From: Comamonadaceae bacterium UBA2121
GTDB taxonomy: Bacteria > Pseudomonadota > Gammaproteobacteria > Burkholderiales > Burkholderiaceae_C
DNA length: 64,000 bases
Reading direction: 5' to 3'
NCBI GenBank assembly: GCA_002331385.1
Contig: DCYB01000004.1
Coordinates: 190,018 to 254,017, forward strand
In this document: one piece after another, positions 15,842 to 25,119 of the stretch
Layout: each line of letters begins with the position of its first letter
Numbering within the stretch: position 1 is the stretch's first letter
Made by a program: the position numbers and the translations under genes
The notes under the pieces: model-generated
Database searches by the model: none
Seen by the model: the letters and a program-made list of their open reading frames with translations, nothing else
Told to the model about the DNA's origin: nothing

Positions 15842-17503
15842 TCACCGCACCACCATCAGCGTGAACGGCCAGACGTAAGCCTGCATGGTCACATACAGGC
15901 CCACCAGACAGGCCAGCGCGATCGAGTGGAAGAACACGTAGCGCAGGATGTCGCCTTCGTGGTTGAACCAGCGCGTGGCGGTCGAGGCGACGACGATGGA
16001 CTGCGCATCGATCATCTTGCCCATCACGCCGCCTGAGCTGTTGGCCGCGCCCATGAGGTTGGGCGACAGGCCCAGTTGGTCGGCTGCCACCTTCTGCATG
16101 CCCCCAAACAGCACGTTCGAGGCCGTGTCTGAACCCGTCAGCGCCACACCCAACCAGCCCATCAGCGTGCCGAAGAACGGATACAGCACGCCGGTATTGG
16201 CAAACGCCAGACCCAGCGTGGTGTCGGTGCCGGAGTAGCGCGTGAGCGTGCCCAGCGCCAGCATCAGCACGATGGTGAGCAGTGAGAACTTCACCAGCCA
16301 GACCGTCTTGAAGAATGTGCGCACGATGGCCACCGGGCTGTACTTCATGAAGAAGCCGCTGAGCACCGCCGACACCAGAATGGCCGTGCCGGTCGCCGAC
16401 AACAGGCTCAGTGCGTAGACCGCGCCCTCCTTGGTCGGATTGACGACGACGGGCGGTACTTTCTCGATGAGGTTGTGCAGGCCGGTCATCGGGAAGGTCG
16501 GATTGAAAATGCCGTTGAGCCACGCCTTCACCGGCGGCAGGCCCCAGATGAACACGCACACGGAGAGGATCAGCCACGGCATCCAGGCGCGCATCAGCGC
16601 ATCACGCGAGTGCTTCACCACGGGCTGCGGCGGCTTCATCTCAGAGGCGCTGATGTCGTTGCCGCGCAGCGAGGGCGAGGTCCAGATGCGCTTGGGCTGC
16701 CACACACGCAGGAAGCCGATCAGGCAGGCCATCGACACGATGGCGGCGATGATGTCGACCAGTTCGGGGCCAATGAAGTTGGACACCAGAAACTGCGGAA
16801 TGGCGAAGCTCACGCCCGCCACCAGCACGGCGGGCCAGATCTCCAGCATGCCCTTGCGGCCCGCAAACGCCCAGATCAGCCAGAACGGCACCAGCACCGA
16901 GAAGAACGGCAACTGGCGACCGACCATCGCCGTCACCTCCATCAGGTCGTAGCCGTGCACCTTGGCCAGCGTGATCACCGGCGTGCCCAGCGCGCCGAAC
17001 GCCACCGGCGCGGTATTGGCGATCAGCGACAGGCCCGAGGCCGCGAGCGGCGAGAATCCCAGCCCGATGAGGATGGCCGCCGTCACCGCCACCGGCGTGC
17101 CAAAGCCCGCCGCCCCTTCAAAGAAAGCGCCAAAGCAGAACGCGATGAGCAGCAACTGGATGCGCCGGTCCTCGGTGATCCCCGAGAGCGAATCCTGCAA
17201 CACCTTGAAGCTGCCGTTCTGCTCGGTGAGCTGGTGCAGGAAGATGATGTTCAGCACAATCCAGCCAATGGGCAGCAGCCCGGTGAATCCACCAAACAGG
17301 GCCGCCCGCCCGGCCATGTCTGCCGGCATGCCGTAGGCAAAAATGGCCACGAGCAAGGCCGCTATCAGGCCCATGCCCGCAGCGATGTGCGCCTTGATAT
17401 GAAAAAAGCCCAACGCCGCCAGCATCACCACCACGGGGATGGCTGCCAGCGCGGTCGATATGACCATGTTGCCGAACGGGTCGTAGATCTGCTGCCACAC
17501 CAT
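15842..17503 (-). CDS. lldP: L-lactate permease family transporter
   Basis: 553-residue multi-pass inner-membrane protein of the lactate permease family, taking up L-lactate (and often D-lactate or glycolate) with protons. Characteristic stretches: MVWQQIYDPFGNMVISTALA at the start, FEGAAGFGTPVAVTAAILIG, ALGTPVITLAKVHGYDL and the C-terminal GVALTGSDTASNVLFGGMQK with AANSSGGVMGKMIDAQSIVV. The start at 17503 has an AAGGAGA site; a longer frame from 17569 adds a basic stretch unlike the family. No lactate dehydrogenase gene (lldD, dld) is adjacent. It is followed by a terminator and has an inverted repeat about 160 bp upstream. Confidence 0.94.
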   Translation of the reverse strand: MVWQQIYDPFGNMVISTALAAIPVVVMLAALGFFHIKAHIAAGMGLIAALLVAIFAYGMPADMAGRAALFGGFTGLLPIGWIVLNIIFLHQLTEQNGSFKVLQDSLSGITEDRRIQLLLIAFCFGAFFEGAAGFGTPVAVTAAILIGLGFSPLAASGLSLIANTAPVAFGALGTPVITLAKVHGYDLMEVTAMVGRQLPFFSVLVPFWLIWAFAGRKGMLEIWPAVLVAGVSFAIPQFLVSNFIGPELVDIIAAIVSMACLIGFLRVWQPKRIWTSPSLRGNDISASEMKPPQPVVKHSRDALMRAWMPWLILSVCVFIWGLPPVKAWLNGIFNPTFPMTGLHNLIEKVPPVVVNPTKEGAVYALSLLSATGTAILVSAVLSGFFMKYSPVAIVRTFFKTVWLVKFSLLTIVLMLALGTLTRYSGTDTTLGLAFANTGVLYPFFGTLMGWLGVALTGSDTASNVLFGGMQKVAADQLGLSPNLMGAANSSGGVMGKMIDAQSIVVASTATRWFNHEGDILRYVFFHSIALACLVGLYVTMQAYVWPFTLMVVR

Positions 17504-17665
17504 TACGCGTCTCCTTGTTGCACGTCGTACACATGTTGTAGATTCGCTGTCCGGAGAAGAAACGACCACTTGCGCTGAACCTGGGCGCGTGTTCCGGCAG
17601 CATTCTTGTACGCCGCAGCCGTCTGCGCGCAGGCACAGTCAACCGCAGCAGAAACGCATTGCAGT

Positions 17666-17683
17666 CTATTGATTCGTCAATAG
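17666..17683. promoter_or_regulatory. Palindrome upstream of lldP
   Basis: CTATTGA TTCG TCAATAG is a perfect 7-bp inverted repeat with a 4-bp centre, 163 bp upstream of the lldP start in the 268-bp gap between lldP and mnmA. It could be an operator for a lactate-responsive GntR-type regulator or an upstream hairpin at the mnmA 3' end. The mnmA stop lies at 17772, so a weak terminator for mnmA is also possible, but there is no T-run. Confidence 0.35.
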
Positions 17684-17771
17684 GGTGACCATCAGAGTGA
17701 ATACTAGTGAGCGCTGCACGCCAATTAGTGTGAGATGCGCATGCAACGCGACCTCGGGGGGCCGCTTCAGA

Positions 17772-18899
17772 TCAGTGGCTGACGCTGATGATGCCGCCGC
17801 CAAGGCACACATCGCCGTCGTAGAGCACTGCCGACTGGCCGGGCGTGACGGCCCATTGCGCCTCGGGGAAATGCAGGCGGAAGTTCGCCGAGTCCGCACT
17901 CACCACGTTGCAATGGGCGTCCTGCTGGCGGTAGCGCGTCTTGGCCGCGCATGCGCCGGTGGCCGGTGCGTGGCCCGACACCCAGCTCGCGTCTTGTGCG
18001 CTCAGCTCGTGCGAGAGCAGCCACGGGTGATCGTGCCCCTGCACCACGCGCAGCGTGTTCTTTTCCAGTTCCTTGCGCGCCACGAACCATGGCGAATGAT
18101 CGCCCGCGCCGCGCTGCGCGCCCTTTTCCTTCACGCCACCAATGCCCAGTCCCTGGCGCTGGCCCAGCGTGTAGAACGACAGCCCCACGTGCCGCCCCAG
18201 CTTGCGCCCACGGTCGTCGAGCATGGGGCCGGGCTCATGCCGGATGTAGCGATGGAGAAACTCGCGGAACGGCCGCTCGCCAATGAAGCAGATGCCGGTG
18301 GAATCTTTCTTGCGCGCGTTGGGCAGGCCGATGTCTTCGGCGATACGGCGCACCTCGGTCTTGTGCAACTCGCCCACAGGGAACAGCGTCTTCGACAACT
18401 GCGCCTGATTCAGCCGGTGCAGGAAATAGCTCTGGTCTTTGGACGGATCCAGCCCCTTCAGCAGTTCGTGCAGCCCCGTCGCCGGGTTGTGCCGCACGCG
18501 TGCGTAGTGGCCGGTTGCGATCTTCTCGGCACCCAGCCGCATGGCGTGATCGAGAAAGGCCTTGAACTTGATCTCGGCGTTGCACAGCACGTCCGGGTTG
18601 GGCGTGCGGCCCGCCTGGTATTCGCGCAGGAACTCGGCAAACACGCGGTCCTTGTATTCGGCGGCGAAATTCACATGCTCGATTTCAATGCCGATCACGT
18701 CGGCCACGGCTGCGGCGTCGACAAAATCGACGTTGGACGAACAGTATTCACTGTCGTCATCGTCTTCCCAGTTTTTCATGAAGATGCCGACCACGTCGTA
18801 GCCCTGCTGCTTCAGCAGATAGGCGGTGACAGCCGAATCCACGCCGCCCGACAGGCCGACGACCACACGTTGCTTGGAAGATGCGCTCATTACCGCCAT
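17772..18899 (-). CDS. mnmA: tRNA-specific 2-thiouridylase MnmA
   Basis: MnmA uses ATP and a sulfur relay to make 2-thiouridine at tRNA wobble position 34 (Lys, Glu, Gln). The 375-residue product has the PP-loop SGGVDSAVTAYLLKQQGYDV, FMKNWEDDDDSEYC, the first catalytic Cys in TPNPDVLCNAEIKF, ATGHYAR, KDQSYFLHRL, and the second Cys in DSTGICFIGERPF. The end (PGQSAVLYDGDVCLGGGIIS) is typical. Start MAVMSASSKQRVVV; the internal Met at 18890 is an alternative. In related genomes a NUDIX gene usually lies just upstream; here it is about 10 kb away (29173-29658, same strand). Confidence 0.97.
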   Translation of the reverse strand: MAVMSASSKQRVVVGLSGGVDSAVTAYLLKQQGYDVVGIFMKNWEDDDDSEYCSSNVDFVDAAAVADVIGIEIEHVNFAAEYKDRVFAEFLREYQAGRTPNPDVLCNAEIKFKAFLDHAMRLGAEKIATGHYARVRHNPATGLHELLKGLDPSKDQSYFLHRLNQAQLSKTLFPVGELHKTEVRRIAEDIGLPNARKKDSTGICFIGERPFREFLHRYIRHEPGPMLDDRGRKLGRHVGLSFYTLGQRQGLGIGGVKEKGAQRGAGDHSPWFVARKELEKNTLRVVQGHDHPWLLSHELSAQDASWVSGHAPATGACAAKTRYRQQDAHCNVVSADSANFRLHFPEAQWAVTPGQSAVLYDGDVCLGGGIISVSH

Positions 18900-19150
18900 T
18901 GTATTTTTTTAGCGATTCTTCAGTACGCTCGGGGACATATACCGCCATGTGACTGCACTCGCGACAAACTGGCTGACATGCGCCAGATCATATTTGCCAC
19001 CAACGCGCCCATGAAGCACCGCAGTAAACTGCCAAGCACTGACCGGGCATCGTGGCCCACCACGCTTTGGCCCCACGAGCGGCCAGCCCGTCAACCTCAC
19101 ACCCTTTTTCCCTTTCACCGCACCTTGCGTGCCTCCCAACGGAGTGCGTT

Positions 19151-20248
19151 TTGAACAGCCCTGCCAGCGCCACGCGCGCCCTCTTTGCCACCTTTGCGCT
19201 CATGACCGGCGTTGCCGCATCCGTGCAAGCGCAACCGAAGGACTTCACGCTCTACGGCACGGTGGATCTGGCCGTGCGCCGCAGCTCGGGCCTGACGCCC
19301 GAGCACATCCCTTCGCGTGCATCGCACACCGGACTGTCCAGCGGCGTGGCCGACACCAGCCACTGGGGCGTGCGCGGCATCACGCCATTGGGCAACTCTG
19401 AAAGCGTCGTCTTTCAACTGGAATCTGGCCTGCGCGCCGATACGGGAAGCAGCGAAGATTCCGGCACCTACTTCAACCGCTCCAGCTGGATCGGCCTGCA
19501 AGCCCCATGGGGACGTTTGACTGCCGGGCGCCACGACACGCTGCTCGCGCAATCGCTGTTGTCGATCGACCCGCTCGCACAGCGCATGCCCGATCTCAAT
19601 CCCAACGTCACCATCGCCGCCCTCGGCATGCACGGACTGCCCGCCGACTTCGGCAACACCGGCACTGCGGGCAGCGCCTACCGGCTGAACGACTCGCTGC
19701 TGTACACCGGACGCTCCGGCGCCTACACCACCGGCATCATGTATGGCTTTGGTGAACAGGCCGGAGGACACTCGCGCAGCGCCTCTGCCGGGCTATCACT
19801 GATGTGGGAAGAAGATGGAGCCACATTGGGCGGCGCCTACCAGCGTTTCAAGGATGCGGACGGCCGCGCGCTGAATGCATGGATCATCGGCACCGCCTAC
19901 CGCTCTGGCAACGTGCGCATTACCGCATCGGCCGCGCGCCAGGACGCCGACACAGGCGCCGCCGAACGCACGCGCCAGCATGTGTACAGCCTCGGCACCA
20001 CATGGTCGCCCACGCAGCAAAGCGATTGGACGCTGGCCTACTACCGCGTCACACGCGAACAGCCATTTGCAAGCACCACGGAAAAGGACGGCTTCCAGCG
20101 CTTCGTCCTGCTCGCGCAATACCGACTGTCGCAACGCACACGGCTCTACTCCGCGTTCGACCTCACGCAATGGCGCCACGGTTATCAAGGCCTGGGCAAC
20201 AAGCGCCGCGCGAACGGCATCAGCGTAGGCATGCAATACCGCTTCTGA
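19151..20248 (+). CDS. Gram-negative porin (general outer-membrane type)
   Basis: 365-residue beta-barrel porin of the burkholderial Omp32/Porin_4 type. From TTG 19151 the product starts NSPASATRALFATFALMTGV and ASVQAQ, a good signal peptide, followed by FTLYGTVDLAVRRSSG, the standard first strand. Further marks are WGVRGITPLGNSESVVFQLE, RSSWIGLQAPWGRLTAGRHD and the final strand GISVGMQYRF ending in Phe, needed for barrel assembly. A GGAG site lies 6 bases before the TTG. A longer frame from ATG 19052 places 33 extra, non-signal residues in front. It probably supplies outer-membrane entry for the organic acids handled by the following genes. Confidence 0.9.
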   Translation: MNSPASATRALFATFALMTGVAASVQAQPKDFTLYGTVDLAVRRSSGLTPEHIPSRASHTGLSSGVADTSHWGVRGITPLGNSESVVFQLESGLRADTGSSEDSGTYFNRSSWIGLQAPWGRLTAGRHDTLLAQSLLSIDPLAQRMPDLNPNVTIAALGMHGLPADFGNTGTAGSAYRLNDSLLYTGRSGAYTTGIMYGFGEQAGGHSRSASAGLSLMWEEDGATLGGAYQRFKDADGRALNAWIIGTAYRSGNVRITASAARQDADTGAAERTRQHVYSLGTTWSPTQQSDWTLAYYRVTREQPFASTTEKDGFQRFVLLAQYRLSQRTRLYSAFDLTQWRHGYQGLGNKRRANGISVGMQYRF

Positions 20249-20329
20249 GCACACAGGCGCGCTCGTGCGCGCGGTGGCGCGGGTTATGCGATCATCAGTG
20301 CAACCCCTTCACGCCCCGCCACCCACGCC

Positions 20330-21271
20330 ATGGAACTGCGCCAACTCCGCTACTTTGTCCGCATCGTCGAGCTGGGCTCCATGGGCCGTGCAGCCCTCGA
20401 TCTGGGCATGGTGCAGTCCGCGCTAAGCCAGCAAATCAGCCGACTGGAGAGCGAGCTCGCCACCCGCCTGCTGCAACGCACCAGTAAAGGAGCGATCCCC
20501 ACCGAAGCCGGACTGGCCTTCTTTCACGAAGCCCAACTCACCCTGCGCCACGCCGACCAAGCCGTGCTGGCCGCACAGCAGGCACGCCTTTCCGGCGCCG
20601 TCAGCATCGGCCTATCACCCACCATTGCCTCTGTTGTCGGCCTGCCCCTCATGCGCGCTATGCGCGAGCGCTATCCCGACGTGCGCCTGCACATGGTGGC
20701 TGCGCTCTCGGGGCACCTGTCGAGCCTGCTCAACGCACGCCAACTCGATCTGGCTATCCTGTTCGACACCAACGCCGCCCGCCGCTGGAGCGTGACGCCG
20801 CTGCTCGAAGAACGCCTGTTCCTCATCCAGTCGCGCCGCCACCCCATCTGGCCCCTCAAGGAAAAGATGACACTCCAGCAATTGCAGGAAAAGCCCCTCA
20901 TCCTTCCCTCAGGCACCCACGGCCTGCGCAGCTCCATCGTCACCGCCTGCGCGCAAGCCGGCTTCCAACCCCAATTGGCGCTGGAAATCGACTCCCTCCA
21001 GATGCTCATGGAAGCCGTCGACGCAGGCCTCGGCGCCACCGTCCAACCCTGGTCCGCCGTCAACCCCTACAAAGACGCAGCAGAACGCTTCAGCTGGACC
21101 GAAATAGAAGACGACCGCGTACGCCGCCACTCGCTGCTGTGCAGCCTCTCCGACGACGAACTATCCCCCGCCGCCCTCGCCGCGCGCGTGGTGCTGACGG
21201 ACTGCGCAAAACAACTGGTCCAAACGGGTCAGTGGATCGGGGCGACGTTGGTGGGCGACGCGACTGATTGA
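20330..21271 (+). CDS. LysR-family transcriptional regulator
   Basis: 313 residues. The N-terminal winged HTH is clear (MELRQLRYFVRIVELGSMGR, then MVQSALSQQISRLESELATR and TPTEAGLAFFHEA-like), followed by a substrate-binding domain from about residue 90 (LSGAVSIGLSPTIASVVGLP). It resembles Nac/Cbl- and TcuR-type LysR proteins. It reads toward the tcuAB genes, with the acyl-CoA synthetase relic in between, so it is a good candidate for the tricarballylate-type regulator. That target is inferred from position. The inducer-binding region is complete (QPWSAVNPYKD near 240). Confidence 0.9.
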   Translation: MELRQLRYFVRIVELGSMGRAALDLGMVQSALSQQISRLESELATRLLQRTSKGAIPTEAGLAFFHEAQLTLRHADQAVLAAQQARLSGAVSIGLSPTIASVVGLPLMRAMRERYPDVRLHMVAALSGHLSSLLNARQLDLAILFDTNAARRWSVTPLLEERLFLIQSRRHPIWPLKEKMTLQQLQEKPLILPSGTHGLRSSIVTACAQAGFQPQLALEIDSLQMLMEAVDAGLGATVQPWSAVNPYKDAAERFSWTEIEDDRVRRHSLLCSLSDDELSPAALAARVVLTDCAKQLVQTGQWIGATLVGDATD

Positions 21272-21498
21272 TGATTACAACCCCACTGCGCCAGACCCGG
21301 GACTTTTCGGAGAATGCCTGTTTCCCATGAGCCCCTCCAGATCACGCCCGATCAACTGGCGTCAAGAGAATGGAAACCCCGCGATCTAACCGGTCACATC
21401 GGGCAAATCGGGCCGCTCTGGACGCGCACAAGGAGGCGGGCAGGTGGGGACAGGAAATGAAAAAGTCAGCGGCTGGATGAACTCCCGGTCACGCGCCT

Positions 21499-22087
21499 TC
21501 AGGCAACGGCGGACTCGGCTTGGGCCTGCTTTTCGCGCTCACGCAGAACCTTGCGGAGCACCTTGCCCGCAGGGCTTTTGGGAAGCTCCGCCACCAAGGC
21601 GACGTGGCGCGGATACTCGTGCTGAGAAAGCTTTTCGCGCACCAGGTCTTGCACCTCCTGCACGAATGTGTCGGAGTGGGCACGCTCGCTGACCAGAAAG
21701 GCCTTGACCACCTGCCCGCGCAAGGTGTCGGGCACCCCGATGACGGCCGCCTCCTGAACGTCGGGGTGCATGAGCAGCACGTTCTCTATTTCCACCGCAC
21801 TCATGGTCCAGCCGGCAGAGATGATCACGTCGTCCGCGCACGGCGGCCGTCACCTCCTTTTTCTGCGCATTCGTCACCAGCACGGCAGGCTTGCAATCGT
21901 CCACACGCAAGCGCACGCCATCGGGCCCGAACAGCGTGAACAGCGGCACGGCAATGGTGCCGCGCTTGATAACGCCGAACATCGCCGTATAGAACGCCCG
22001 CGACGGCTCCAACATGATCGCCACGCGCTCACCCGGTTGCACACCACGTTCCACAAGATCGTTGGCAAACCGGCTCGAGTCCGCCGT
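21499..22087 (-). pseudogene. Acyl-CoA synthetase relic (both ends of the core, middle deleted)
   Basis: Two frames recover parts of one AMP-forming acyl-CoA ligase. The first reads TADSSRFANDLVERGVQPGE, then RVAIMLEPSRAFYTAMFGVI and ends near TNAQKKEVTAA. One frame over, starting at about 21840, comes ADDVIISAGWTMSAVEIENV, then GVPDTLRGQVVKAFLV and the C-terminal lysine motif LPKSPAGKVLRKVLRERE. Some 350-400 residues, including the P-loop-like AMP motif, are missing at the joint near 21838. The N-terminus is also cut, beside a TTAATTAA octamer at 22087-22094. The gene cannot give an active enzyme. It separates the LysR gene from tcuA. Confidence 0.85.
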
Positions 22088-22382
22088 TAATTAAGTTGAC
22101 TTTCGGGTGTGCGCTGCAACATCTGGCGGGGCGCCTCCGATGCGCGCAGCGCCGCCGAAAAGGTCATCACGATTCGTGAAGGCGCCTTGTCATCCGCACC
22201 ATAGGCAGCAGCGGGCTCGCGCCCTACAGTCACAGCCAGCATCCCGCCAGGCCTGCGCTCGTGCCGTGCCGCACGGACCAGCCTGCCGGGGAAAAACAAA
22301 ATCCACCGCCCACGAGGTTTGCTTTGCCGACTCATCACATCGCCTTCTCTTTGGCCCGGAGCCGCGCATGCGGGCTGGCATC

Positions 22383-23822
22383 ATGAGTGCCGACGTCTTT
22401 GACACCGACGTGCTCGTCATCGGCGGCGGCAATGCGGCGTTGTGCGCTGCGTTGATGGCGGCGGAGGCCGGTCAGCGCGTCACGCTGTTGGAATCGGCGC
22501 CGCGCGAATGGCGCGGCGGCAACTCGGGGCACACACGCAATCTTCGCTGCATGCACGATGCGCCGCAGGACGTGCTGGTCGAGGCCTATCCCGAAGAGGA
22601 GTTCTGGCAGGACTTGCTGAAGGTGACCGGCGGCATCACCAACGAGCATCTGGCACGCATGGTGATTCGCGCCTCGTCCACTTGCCGCCACTGGATGCGC
22701 AAGCATGGCGTGCTCTTTCAGCCGCCGCTGTCGGGCGCATTGCACGTGGCGCGCACGAATGCGTTTTTCATGGGCGGCGGCAAGGCGTTGGTGAATGCGT
22801 ATTACCGCAGCGCCGAAGCACTCGGCGTGCAGATCCACTACAACGCCCCGGTCGACCGGCTGGAGATCGACGACGGCGTGTTCAAGGCAGCGCACACCAC
22901 CACCGGAAAGCGCATCACGGCGCGCAGTTGCGTGCTGGCGGCGGGGGGCTTTGAATCCAACCGCGAATGGCTGCGCGAAGCATGGGGCCAGAACGAGCGC
23001 GGCGAATGGCCTTCGGACAACTTTCTCATTCGCGGCACGGCCTACAACAAGGGCGTGCTGCTGCGCCATATGCTGGAGGTGCAGCAGGCCGACGGCATCG
23101 GTGACCCGACACAGGCGCACATGGTGGCCATCGACGCGCGCGCACCGCTGTATGACGGCGGTATCTGCACCCGCATCGACTGCGTTTCGCTCGGCGTGGT
23201 GGTGAATCGCGAAGCGCGCCGCTTCTACGACGAGGGCGAAGATTTCTGGCCCAAGCGCTACGCCATCTGGGGCCGCCTCGTGGCCATGCAGCCGGGGCAG
23301 ATTGCCTACTCCATCATCGACTCCAAGGCCATTGGCCGCTTCATGCCGCCGGTGTTTCCGGGCGTGAAAGCGGACTCGCTGGAAGCACTGGCCGACAAGC
23401 TGGAGCTTGACCGCGCCACGTTCATGCAGACGCTGAACGACTACAACGCGAATTGCCACGTGGGCCACTTCGACCACACCGCGCTGGACGATTGCCACAC
23501 CGAAGGCATCGCCCCCGCCAAGACGCACTGGGCGCGCCCGATCGACACGGGGCCGTTCTATGGCTATGCGCTGCGCCCCGGCGTCACGTTCACCTATCTC
23601 GGTTTGAAAGTCGACGACACCGCTGCCGTGCGCTTTGCCGATCAGCCCAGCCCTAACCTGTTTGTGGCCGGCGAAATGATGGCGGGCAACGTGCTGGGCA
23701 AGGGCTACACCGCCGGTGTGGGCATGTCCATCGGAACCGCGTTTGGCCGCATCGCCGGACGCAATGCGGCGCTGGCCGCGCAGGGACAACCGGTCGTGGC
23801 CGGCGCGGTCCGGGACCAGTGA
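22383..23822 (+). CDS. tcuA: TcuA-like FAD-dependent tricarballylate dehydrogenase
   Basis: 479-residue flavoprotein of the fumarate reductase/succinate dehydrogenase flavoprotein family. It has the dinucleotide fold TDVLVIGGGNAALCAALMAA, then REWRGGNSGHTRNLRCMHDA, SCVLAAGGFESNREWLRE, GICTRIDCVSLGVVVN and the C-terminal FAD motif GNVLGKGYTAGVGMSIGTAF. In Salmonella, TcuA oxidises tricarballylate to cis-aconitate and passes electrons to TcuB. The next gene is tcuB, 16 bp on, which supports the assignment. ATG 22383 gives the family-like start MSADVFDTD; ATG 22368 (MRAGIMSADV) has a better GGAG site and may be the real start. The true substrate could be another tri- or dicarboxylate. Confidence 0.88.
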   Translation: MSADVFDTDVLVIGGGNAALCAALMAAEAGQRVTLLESAPREWRGGNSGHTRNLRCMHDAPQDVLVEAYPEEEFWQDLLKVTGGITNEHLARMVIRASSTCRHWMRKHGVLFQPPLSGALHVARTNAFFMGGGKALVNAYYRSAEALGVQIHYNAPVDRLEIDDGVFKAAHTTTGKRITARSCVLAAGGFESNREWLREAWGQNERGEWPSDNFLIRGTAYNKGVLLRHMLEVQQADGIGDPTQAHMVAIDARAPLYDGGICTRIDCVSLGVVVNREARRFYDEGEDFWPKRYAIWGRLVAMQPGQIAYSIIDSKAIGRFMPPVFPGVKADSLEALADKLELDRATFMQTLNDYNANCHVGHFDHTALDDCHTEGIAPAKTHWARPIDTGPFYGYALRPGVTFTYLGLKVDDTAAVRFADQPSPNLFVAGEMMAGNVLGKGYTAGVGMSIGTAFGRIAGRNAALAAQGQPVVAGAVRDQ

Positions 23823-23838
23823 ACGAAAGAGCCGATAC

Positions 23839-25023
23839 ATGCAAACGCTACAAGCCCTGACCGACGATGCCAAGGCGCTGGCCCAAGGCCAATTCGTCCC
23901 CATGACCGCCGCTGAAAACGAAGTCGCGCGCGTGCTGCAGATCTGCAATGCCTGCCGTTACTGCGAAGGCTTCTGCGCCGTGTTTCCCGCGATGACGCGA
24001 CGTCTGGAGTTTCCCAAGGCCGACGTGAATTTTCTCGCCAACCTGTGCCACAACTGTGGCGCGTGCCTGCATGCGTGCCAGTACGCACCGCCGCACGAAT
24101 TTGCGGTCAACGTGCCCAAGGCCATGGCCGAAGTACGCGGCGAGACCTACGCACACTATGCCTGGCCACCGGCTTTGGGATCGCTCTATAAGAACAACGG
24201 CCTCACGCTGTCGATGGCGCTGGTGATCGGGCTCGCCCTCTTCCTCATCATCGCCGCTGCGGTGCATGGCGGCCCCGGCGCGCTGTGGTCCAGTGCCACT
24301 GCTGGCAATTTCTACAACCTGTTCCCGCACAACCTGTTGGTGGGCCTGTTTGCGCCGGTGTTCCTGTTCGTGGTGTTCGCGCTGTTCATGGGCGTGAGGA
24401 GTTTCTGGAAGCAGATCAAACCCGTCACCAGCGGCAAGGACGTCAGCGCCCCCGCTGCCGCAGAAGCCACGCACGACGTGCTGCGCATGAAGTACCTGGA
24501 CGGCGGCGCGGGCCAGGGTTGCCCGAACAAGGACGATGCCTACACGCTCGCGCGCCGGCGCATGCACCACTTCACGTTCTACGGTTTCATGCTGTGCTTT
24601 GCGGCGACTGCGCTGGGCACGATTTATCACTATGTGTTCGGCTGGGTCGCACCCTACGATTTGCCCAGCCTGCCCAAGCTTCTGGGCGCAGTGGGCGGTG
24701 TGAGCCTGATGATCGGCACCGCCGGTCTGTGGCACCTGAATCGCACACGCGATCCGGCGCAGGGCGACCTGCGGCAAAAGCGGATGGACCTCGGCTTCAT
24801 CGCGCTGCTGTTCGTCGTCTCTGCCAGCGGCCTGGCACTCTGGCTTGGCCGCAGCACGCCGGCCATGGCGCTGCTGCTGTGCCTGCATCTGGGCGCGGTG
24901 ATGGCGCTGTTCCTCACCCTGCCCTATGGCAAGTTCGCCCATGGCGTCTTCCGCACCGCCTCGCTGCTGCGCCATGCCACAGAAAAACGTCAGCCCAATC
25001 CGGTGGGCGTCGGCTCGGACTGA
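23839..25023 (+). CDS. tcuB: TcuB-like iron-sulfur/membrane electron-transfer protein
   Basis: 394 residues. The N-terminal part binds two [4Fe-4S] clusters: CNACRYCEGFCAVFP and CHNCGACLHACQYAPPHEF. From about residue 120 there are about six hydrophobic segments (LTLSMALVIGLALFLIIAAA, LLVGLFAPVFLFVVFALFMG) with conserved His residues, for example in MHHFTFYGFMLCFAATALG, as in membrane heme or quinone proteins. TcuB reoxidises the FADH2 of TcuA and feeds electrons to the respiratory chain. Start ATG 23839, 16 bp after tcuA; an in-frame earlier ATG lies inside tcuA and is unlikely. Confidence 0.9.
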   Translation: MQTLQALTDDAKALAQGQFVPMTAAENEVARVLQICNACRYCEGFCAVFPAMTRRLEFPKADVNFLANLCHNCGACLHACQYAPPHEFAVNVPKAMAEVRGETYAHYAWPPALGSLYKNNGLTLSMALVIGLALFLIIAAAVHGGPGALWSSATAGNFYNLFPHNLLVGLFAPVFLFVVFALFMGVRSFWKQIKPVTSGKDVSAPAAAEATHDVLRMKYLDGGAGQGCPNKDDAYTLARRRMHHFTFYGFMLCFAATALGTIYHYVFGWVAPYDLPSLPKLLGAVGGVSLMIGTAGLWHLNRTRDPAQGDLRQKRMDLGFIALLFVVSASGLALWLGRSTPAMALLLCLHLGAVMALFLTLPYGKFAHGVFRTASLLRHATEKRQPNPVGVGSD

Positions 25024-25119
25024 AGGAAGCCGCCACGTTTGCAGACATTTGCTTGCACACACGCGGTCCCACCCACGCATCATTTCATCGCACTACAAAC
25101 CCGACAGGAGACAACCACG

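Noticed and set aside
16475..17578. 367-codon plus-strand frame opposite lldP
   Set aside because: Extremely His/Arg/Gln-rich, antisense to a well-marked lactate permease; no domain recognised.
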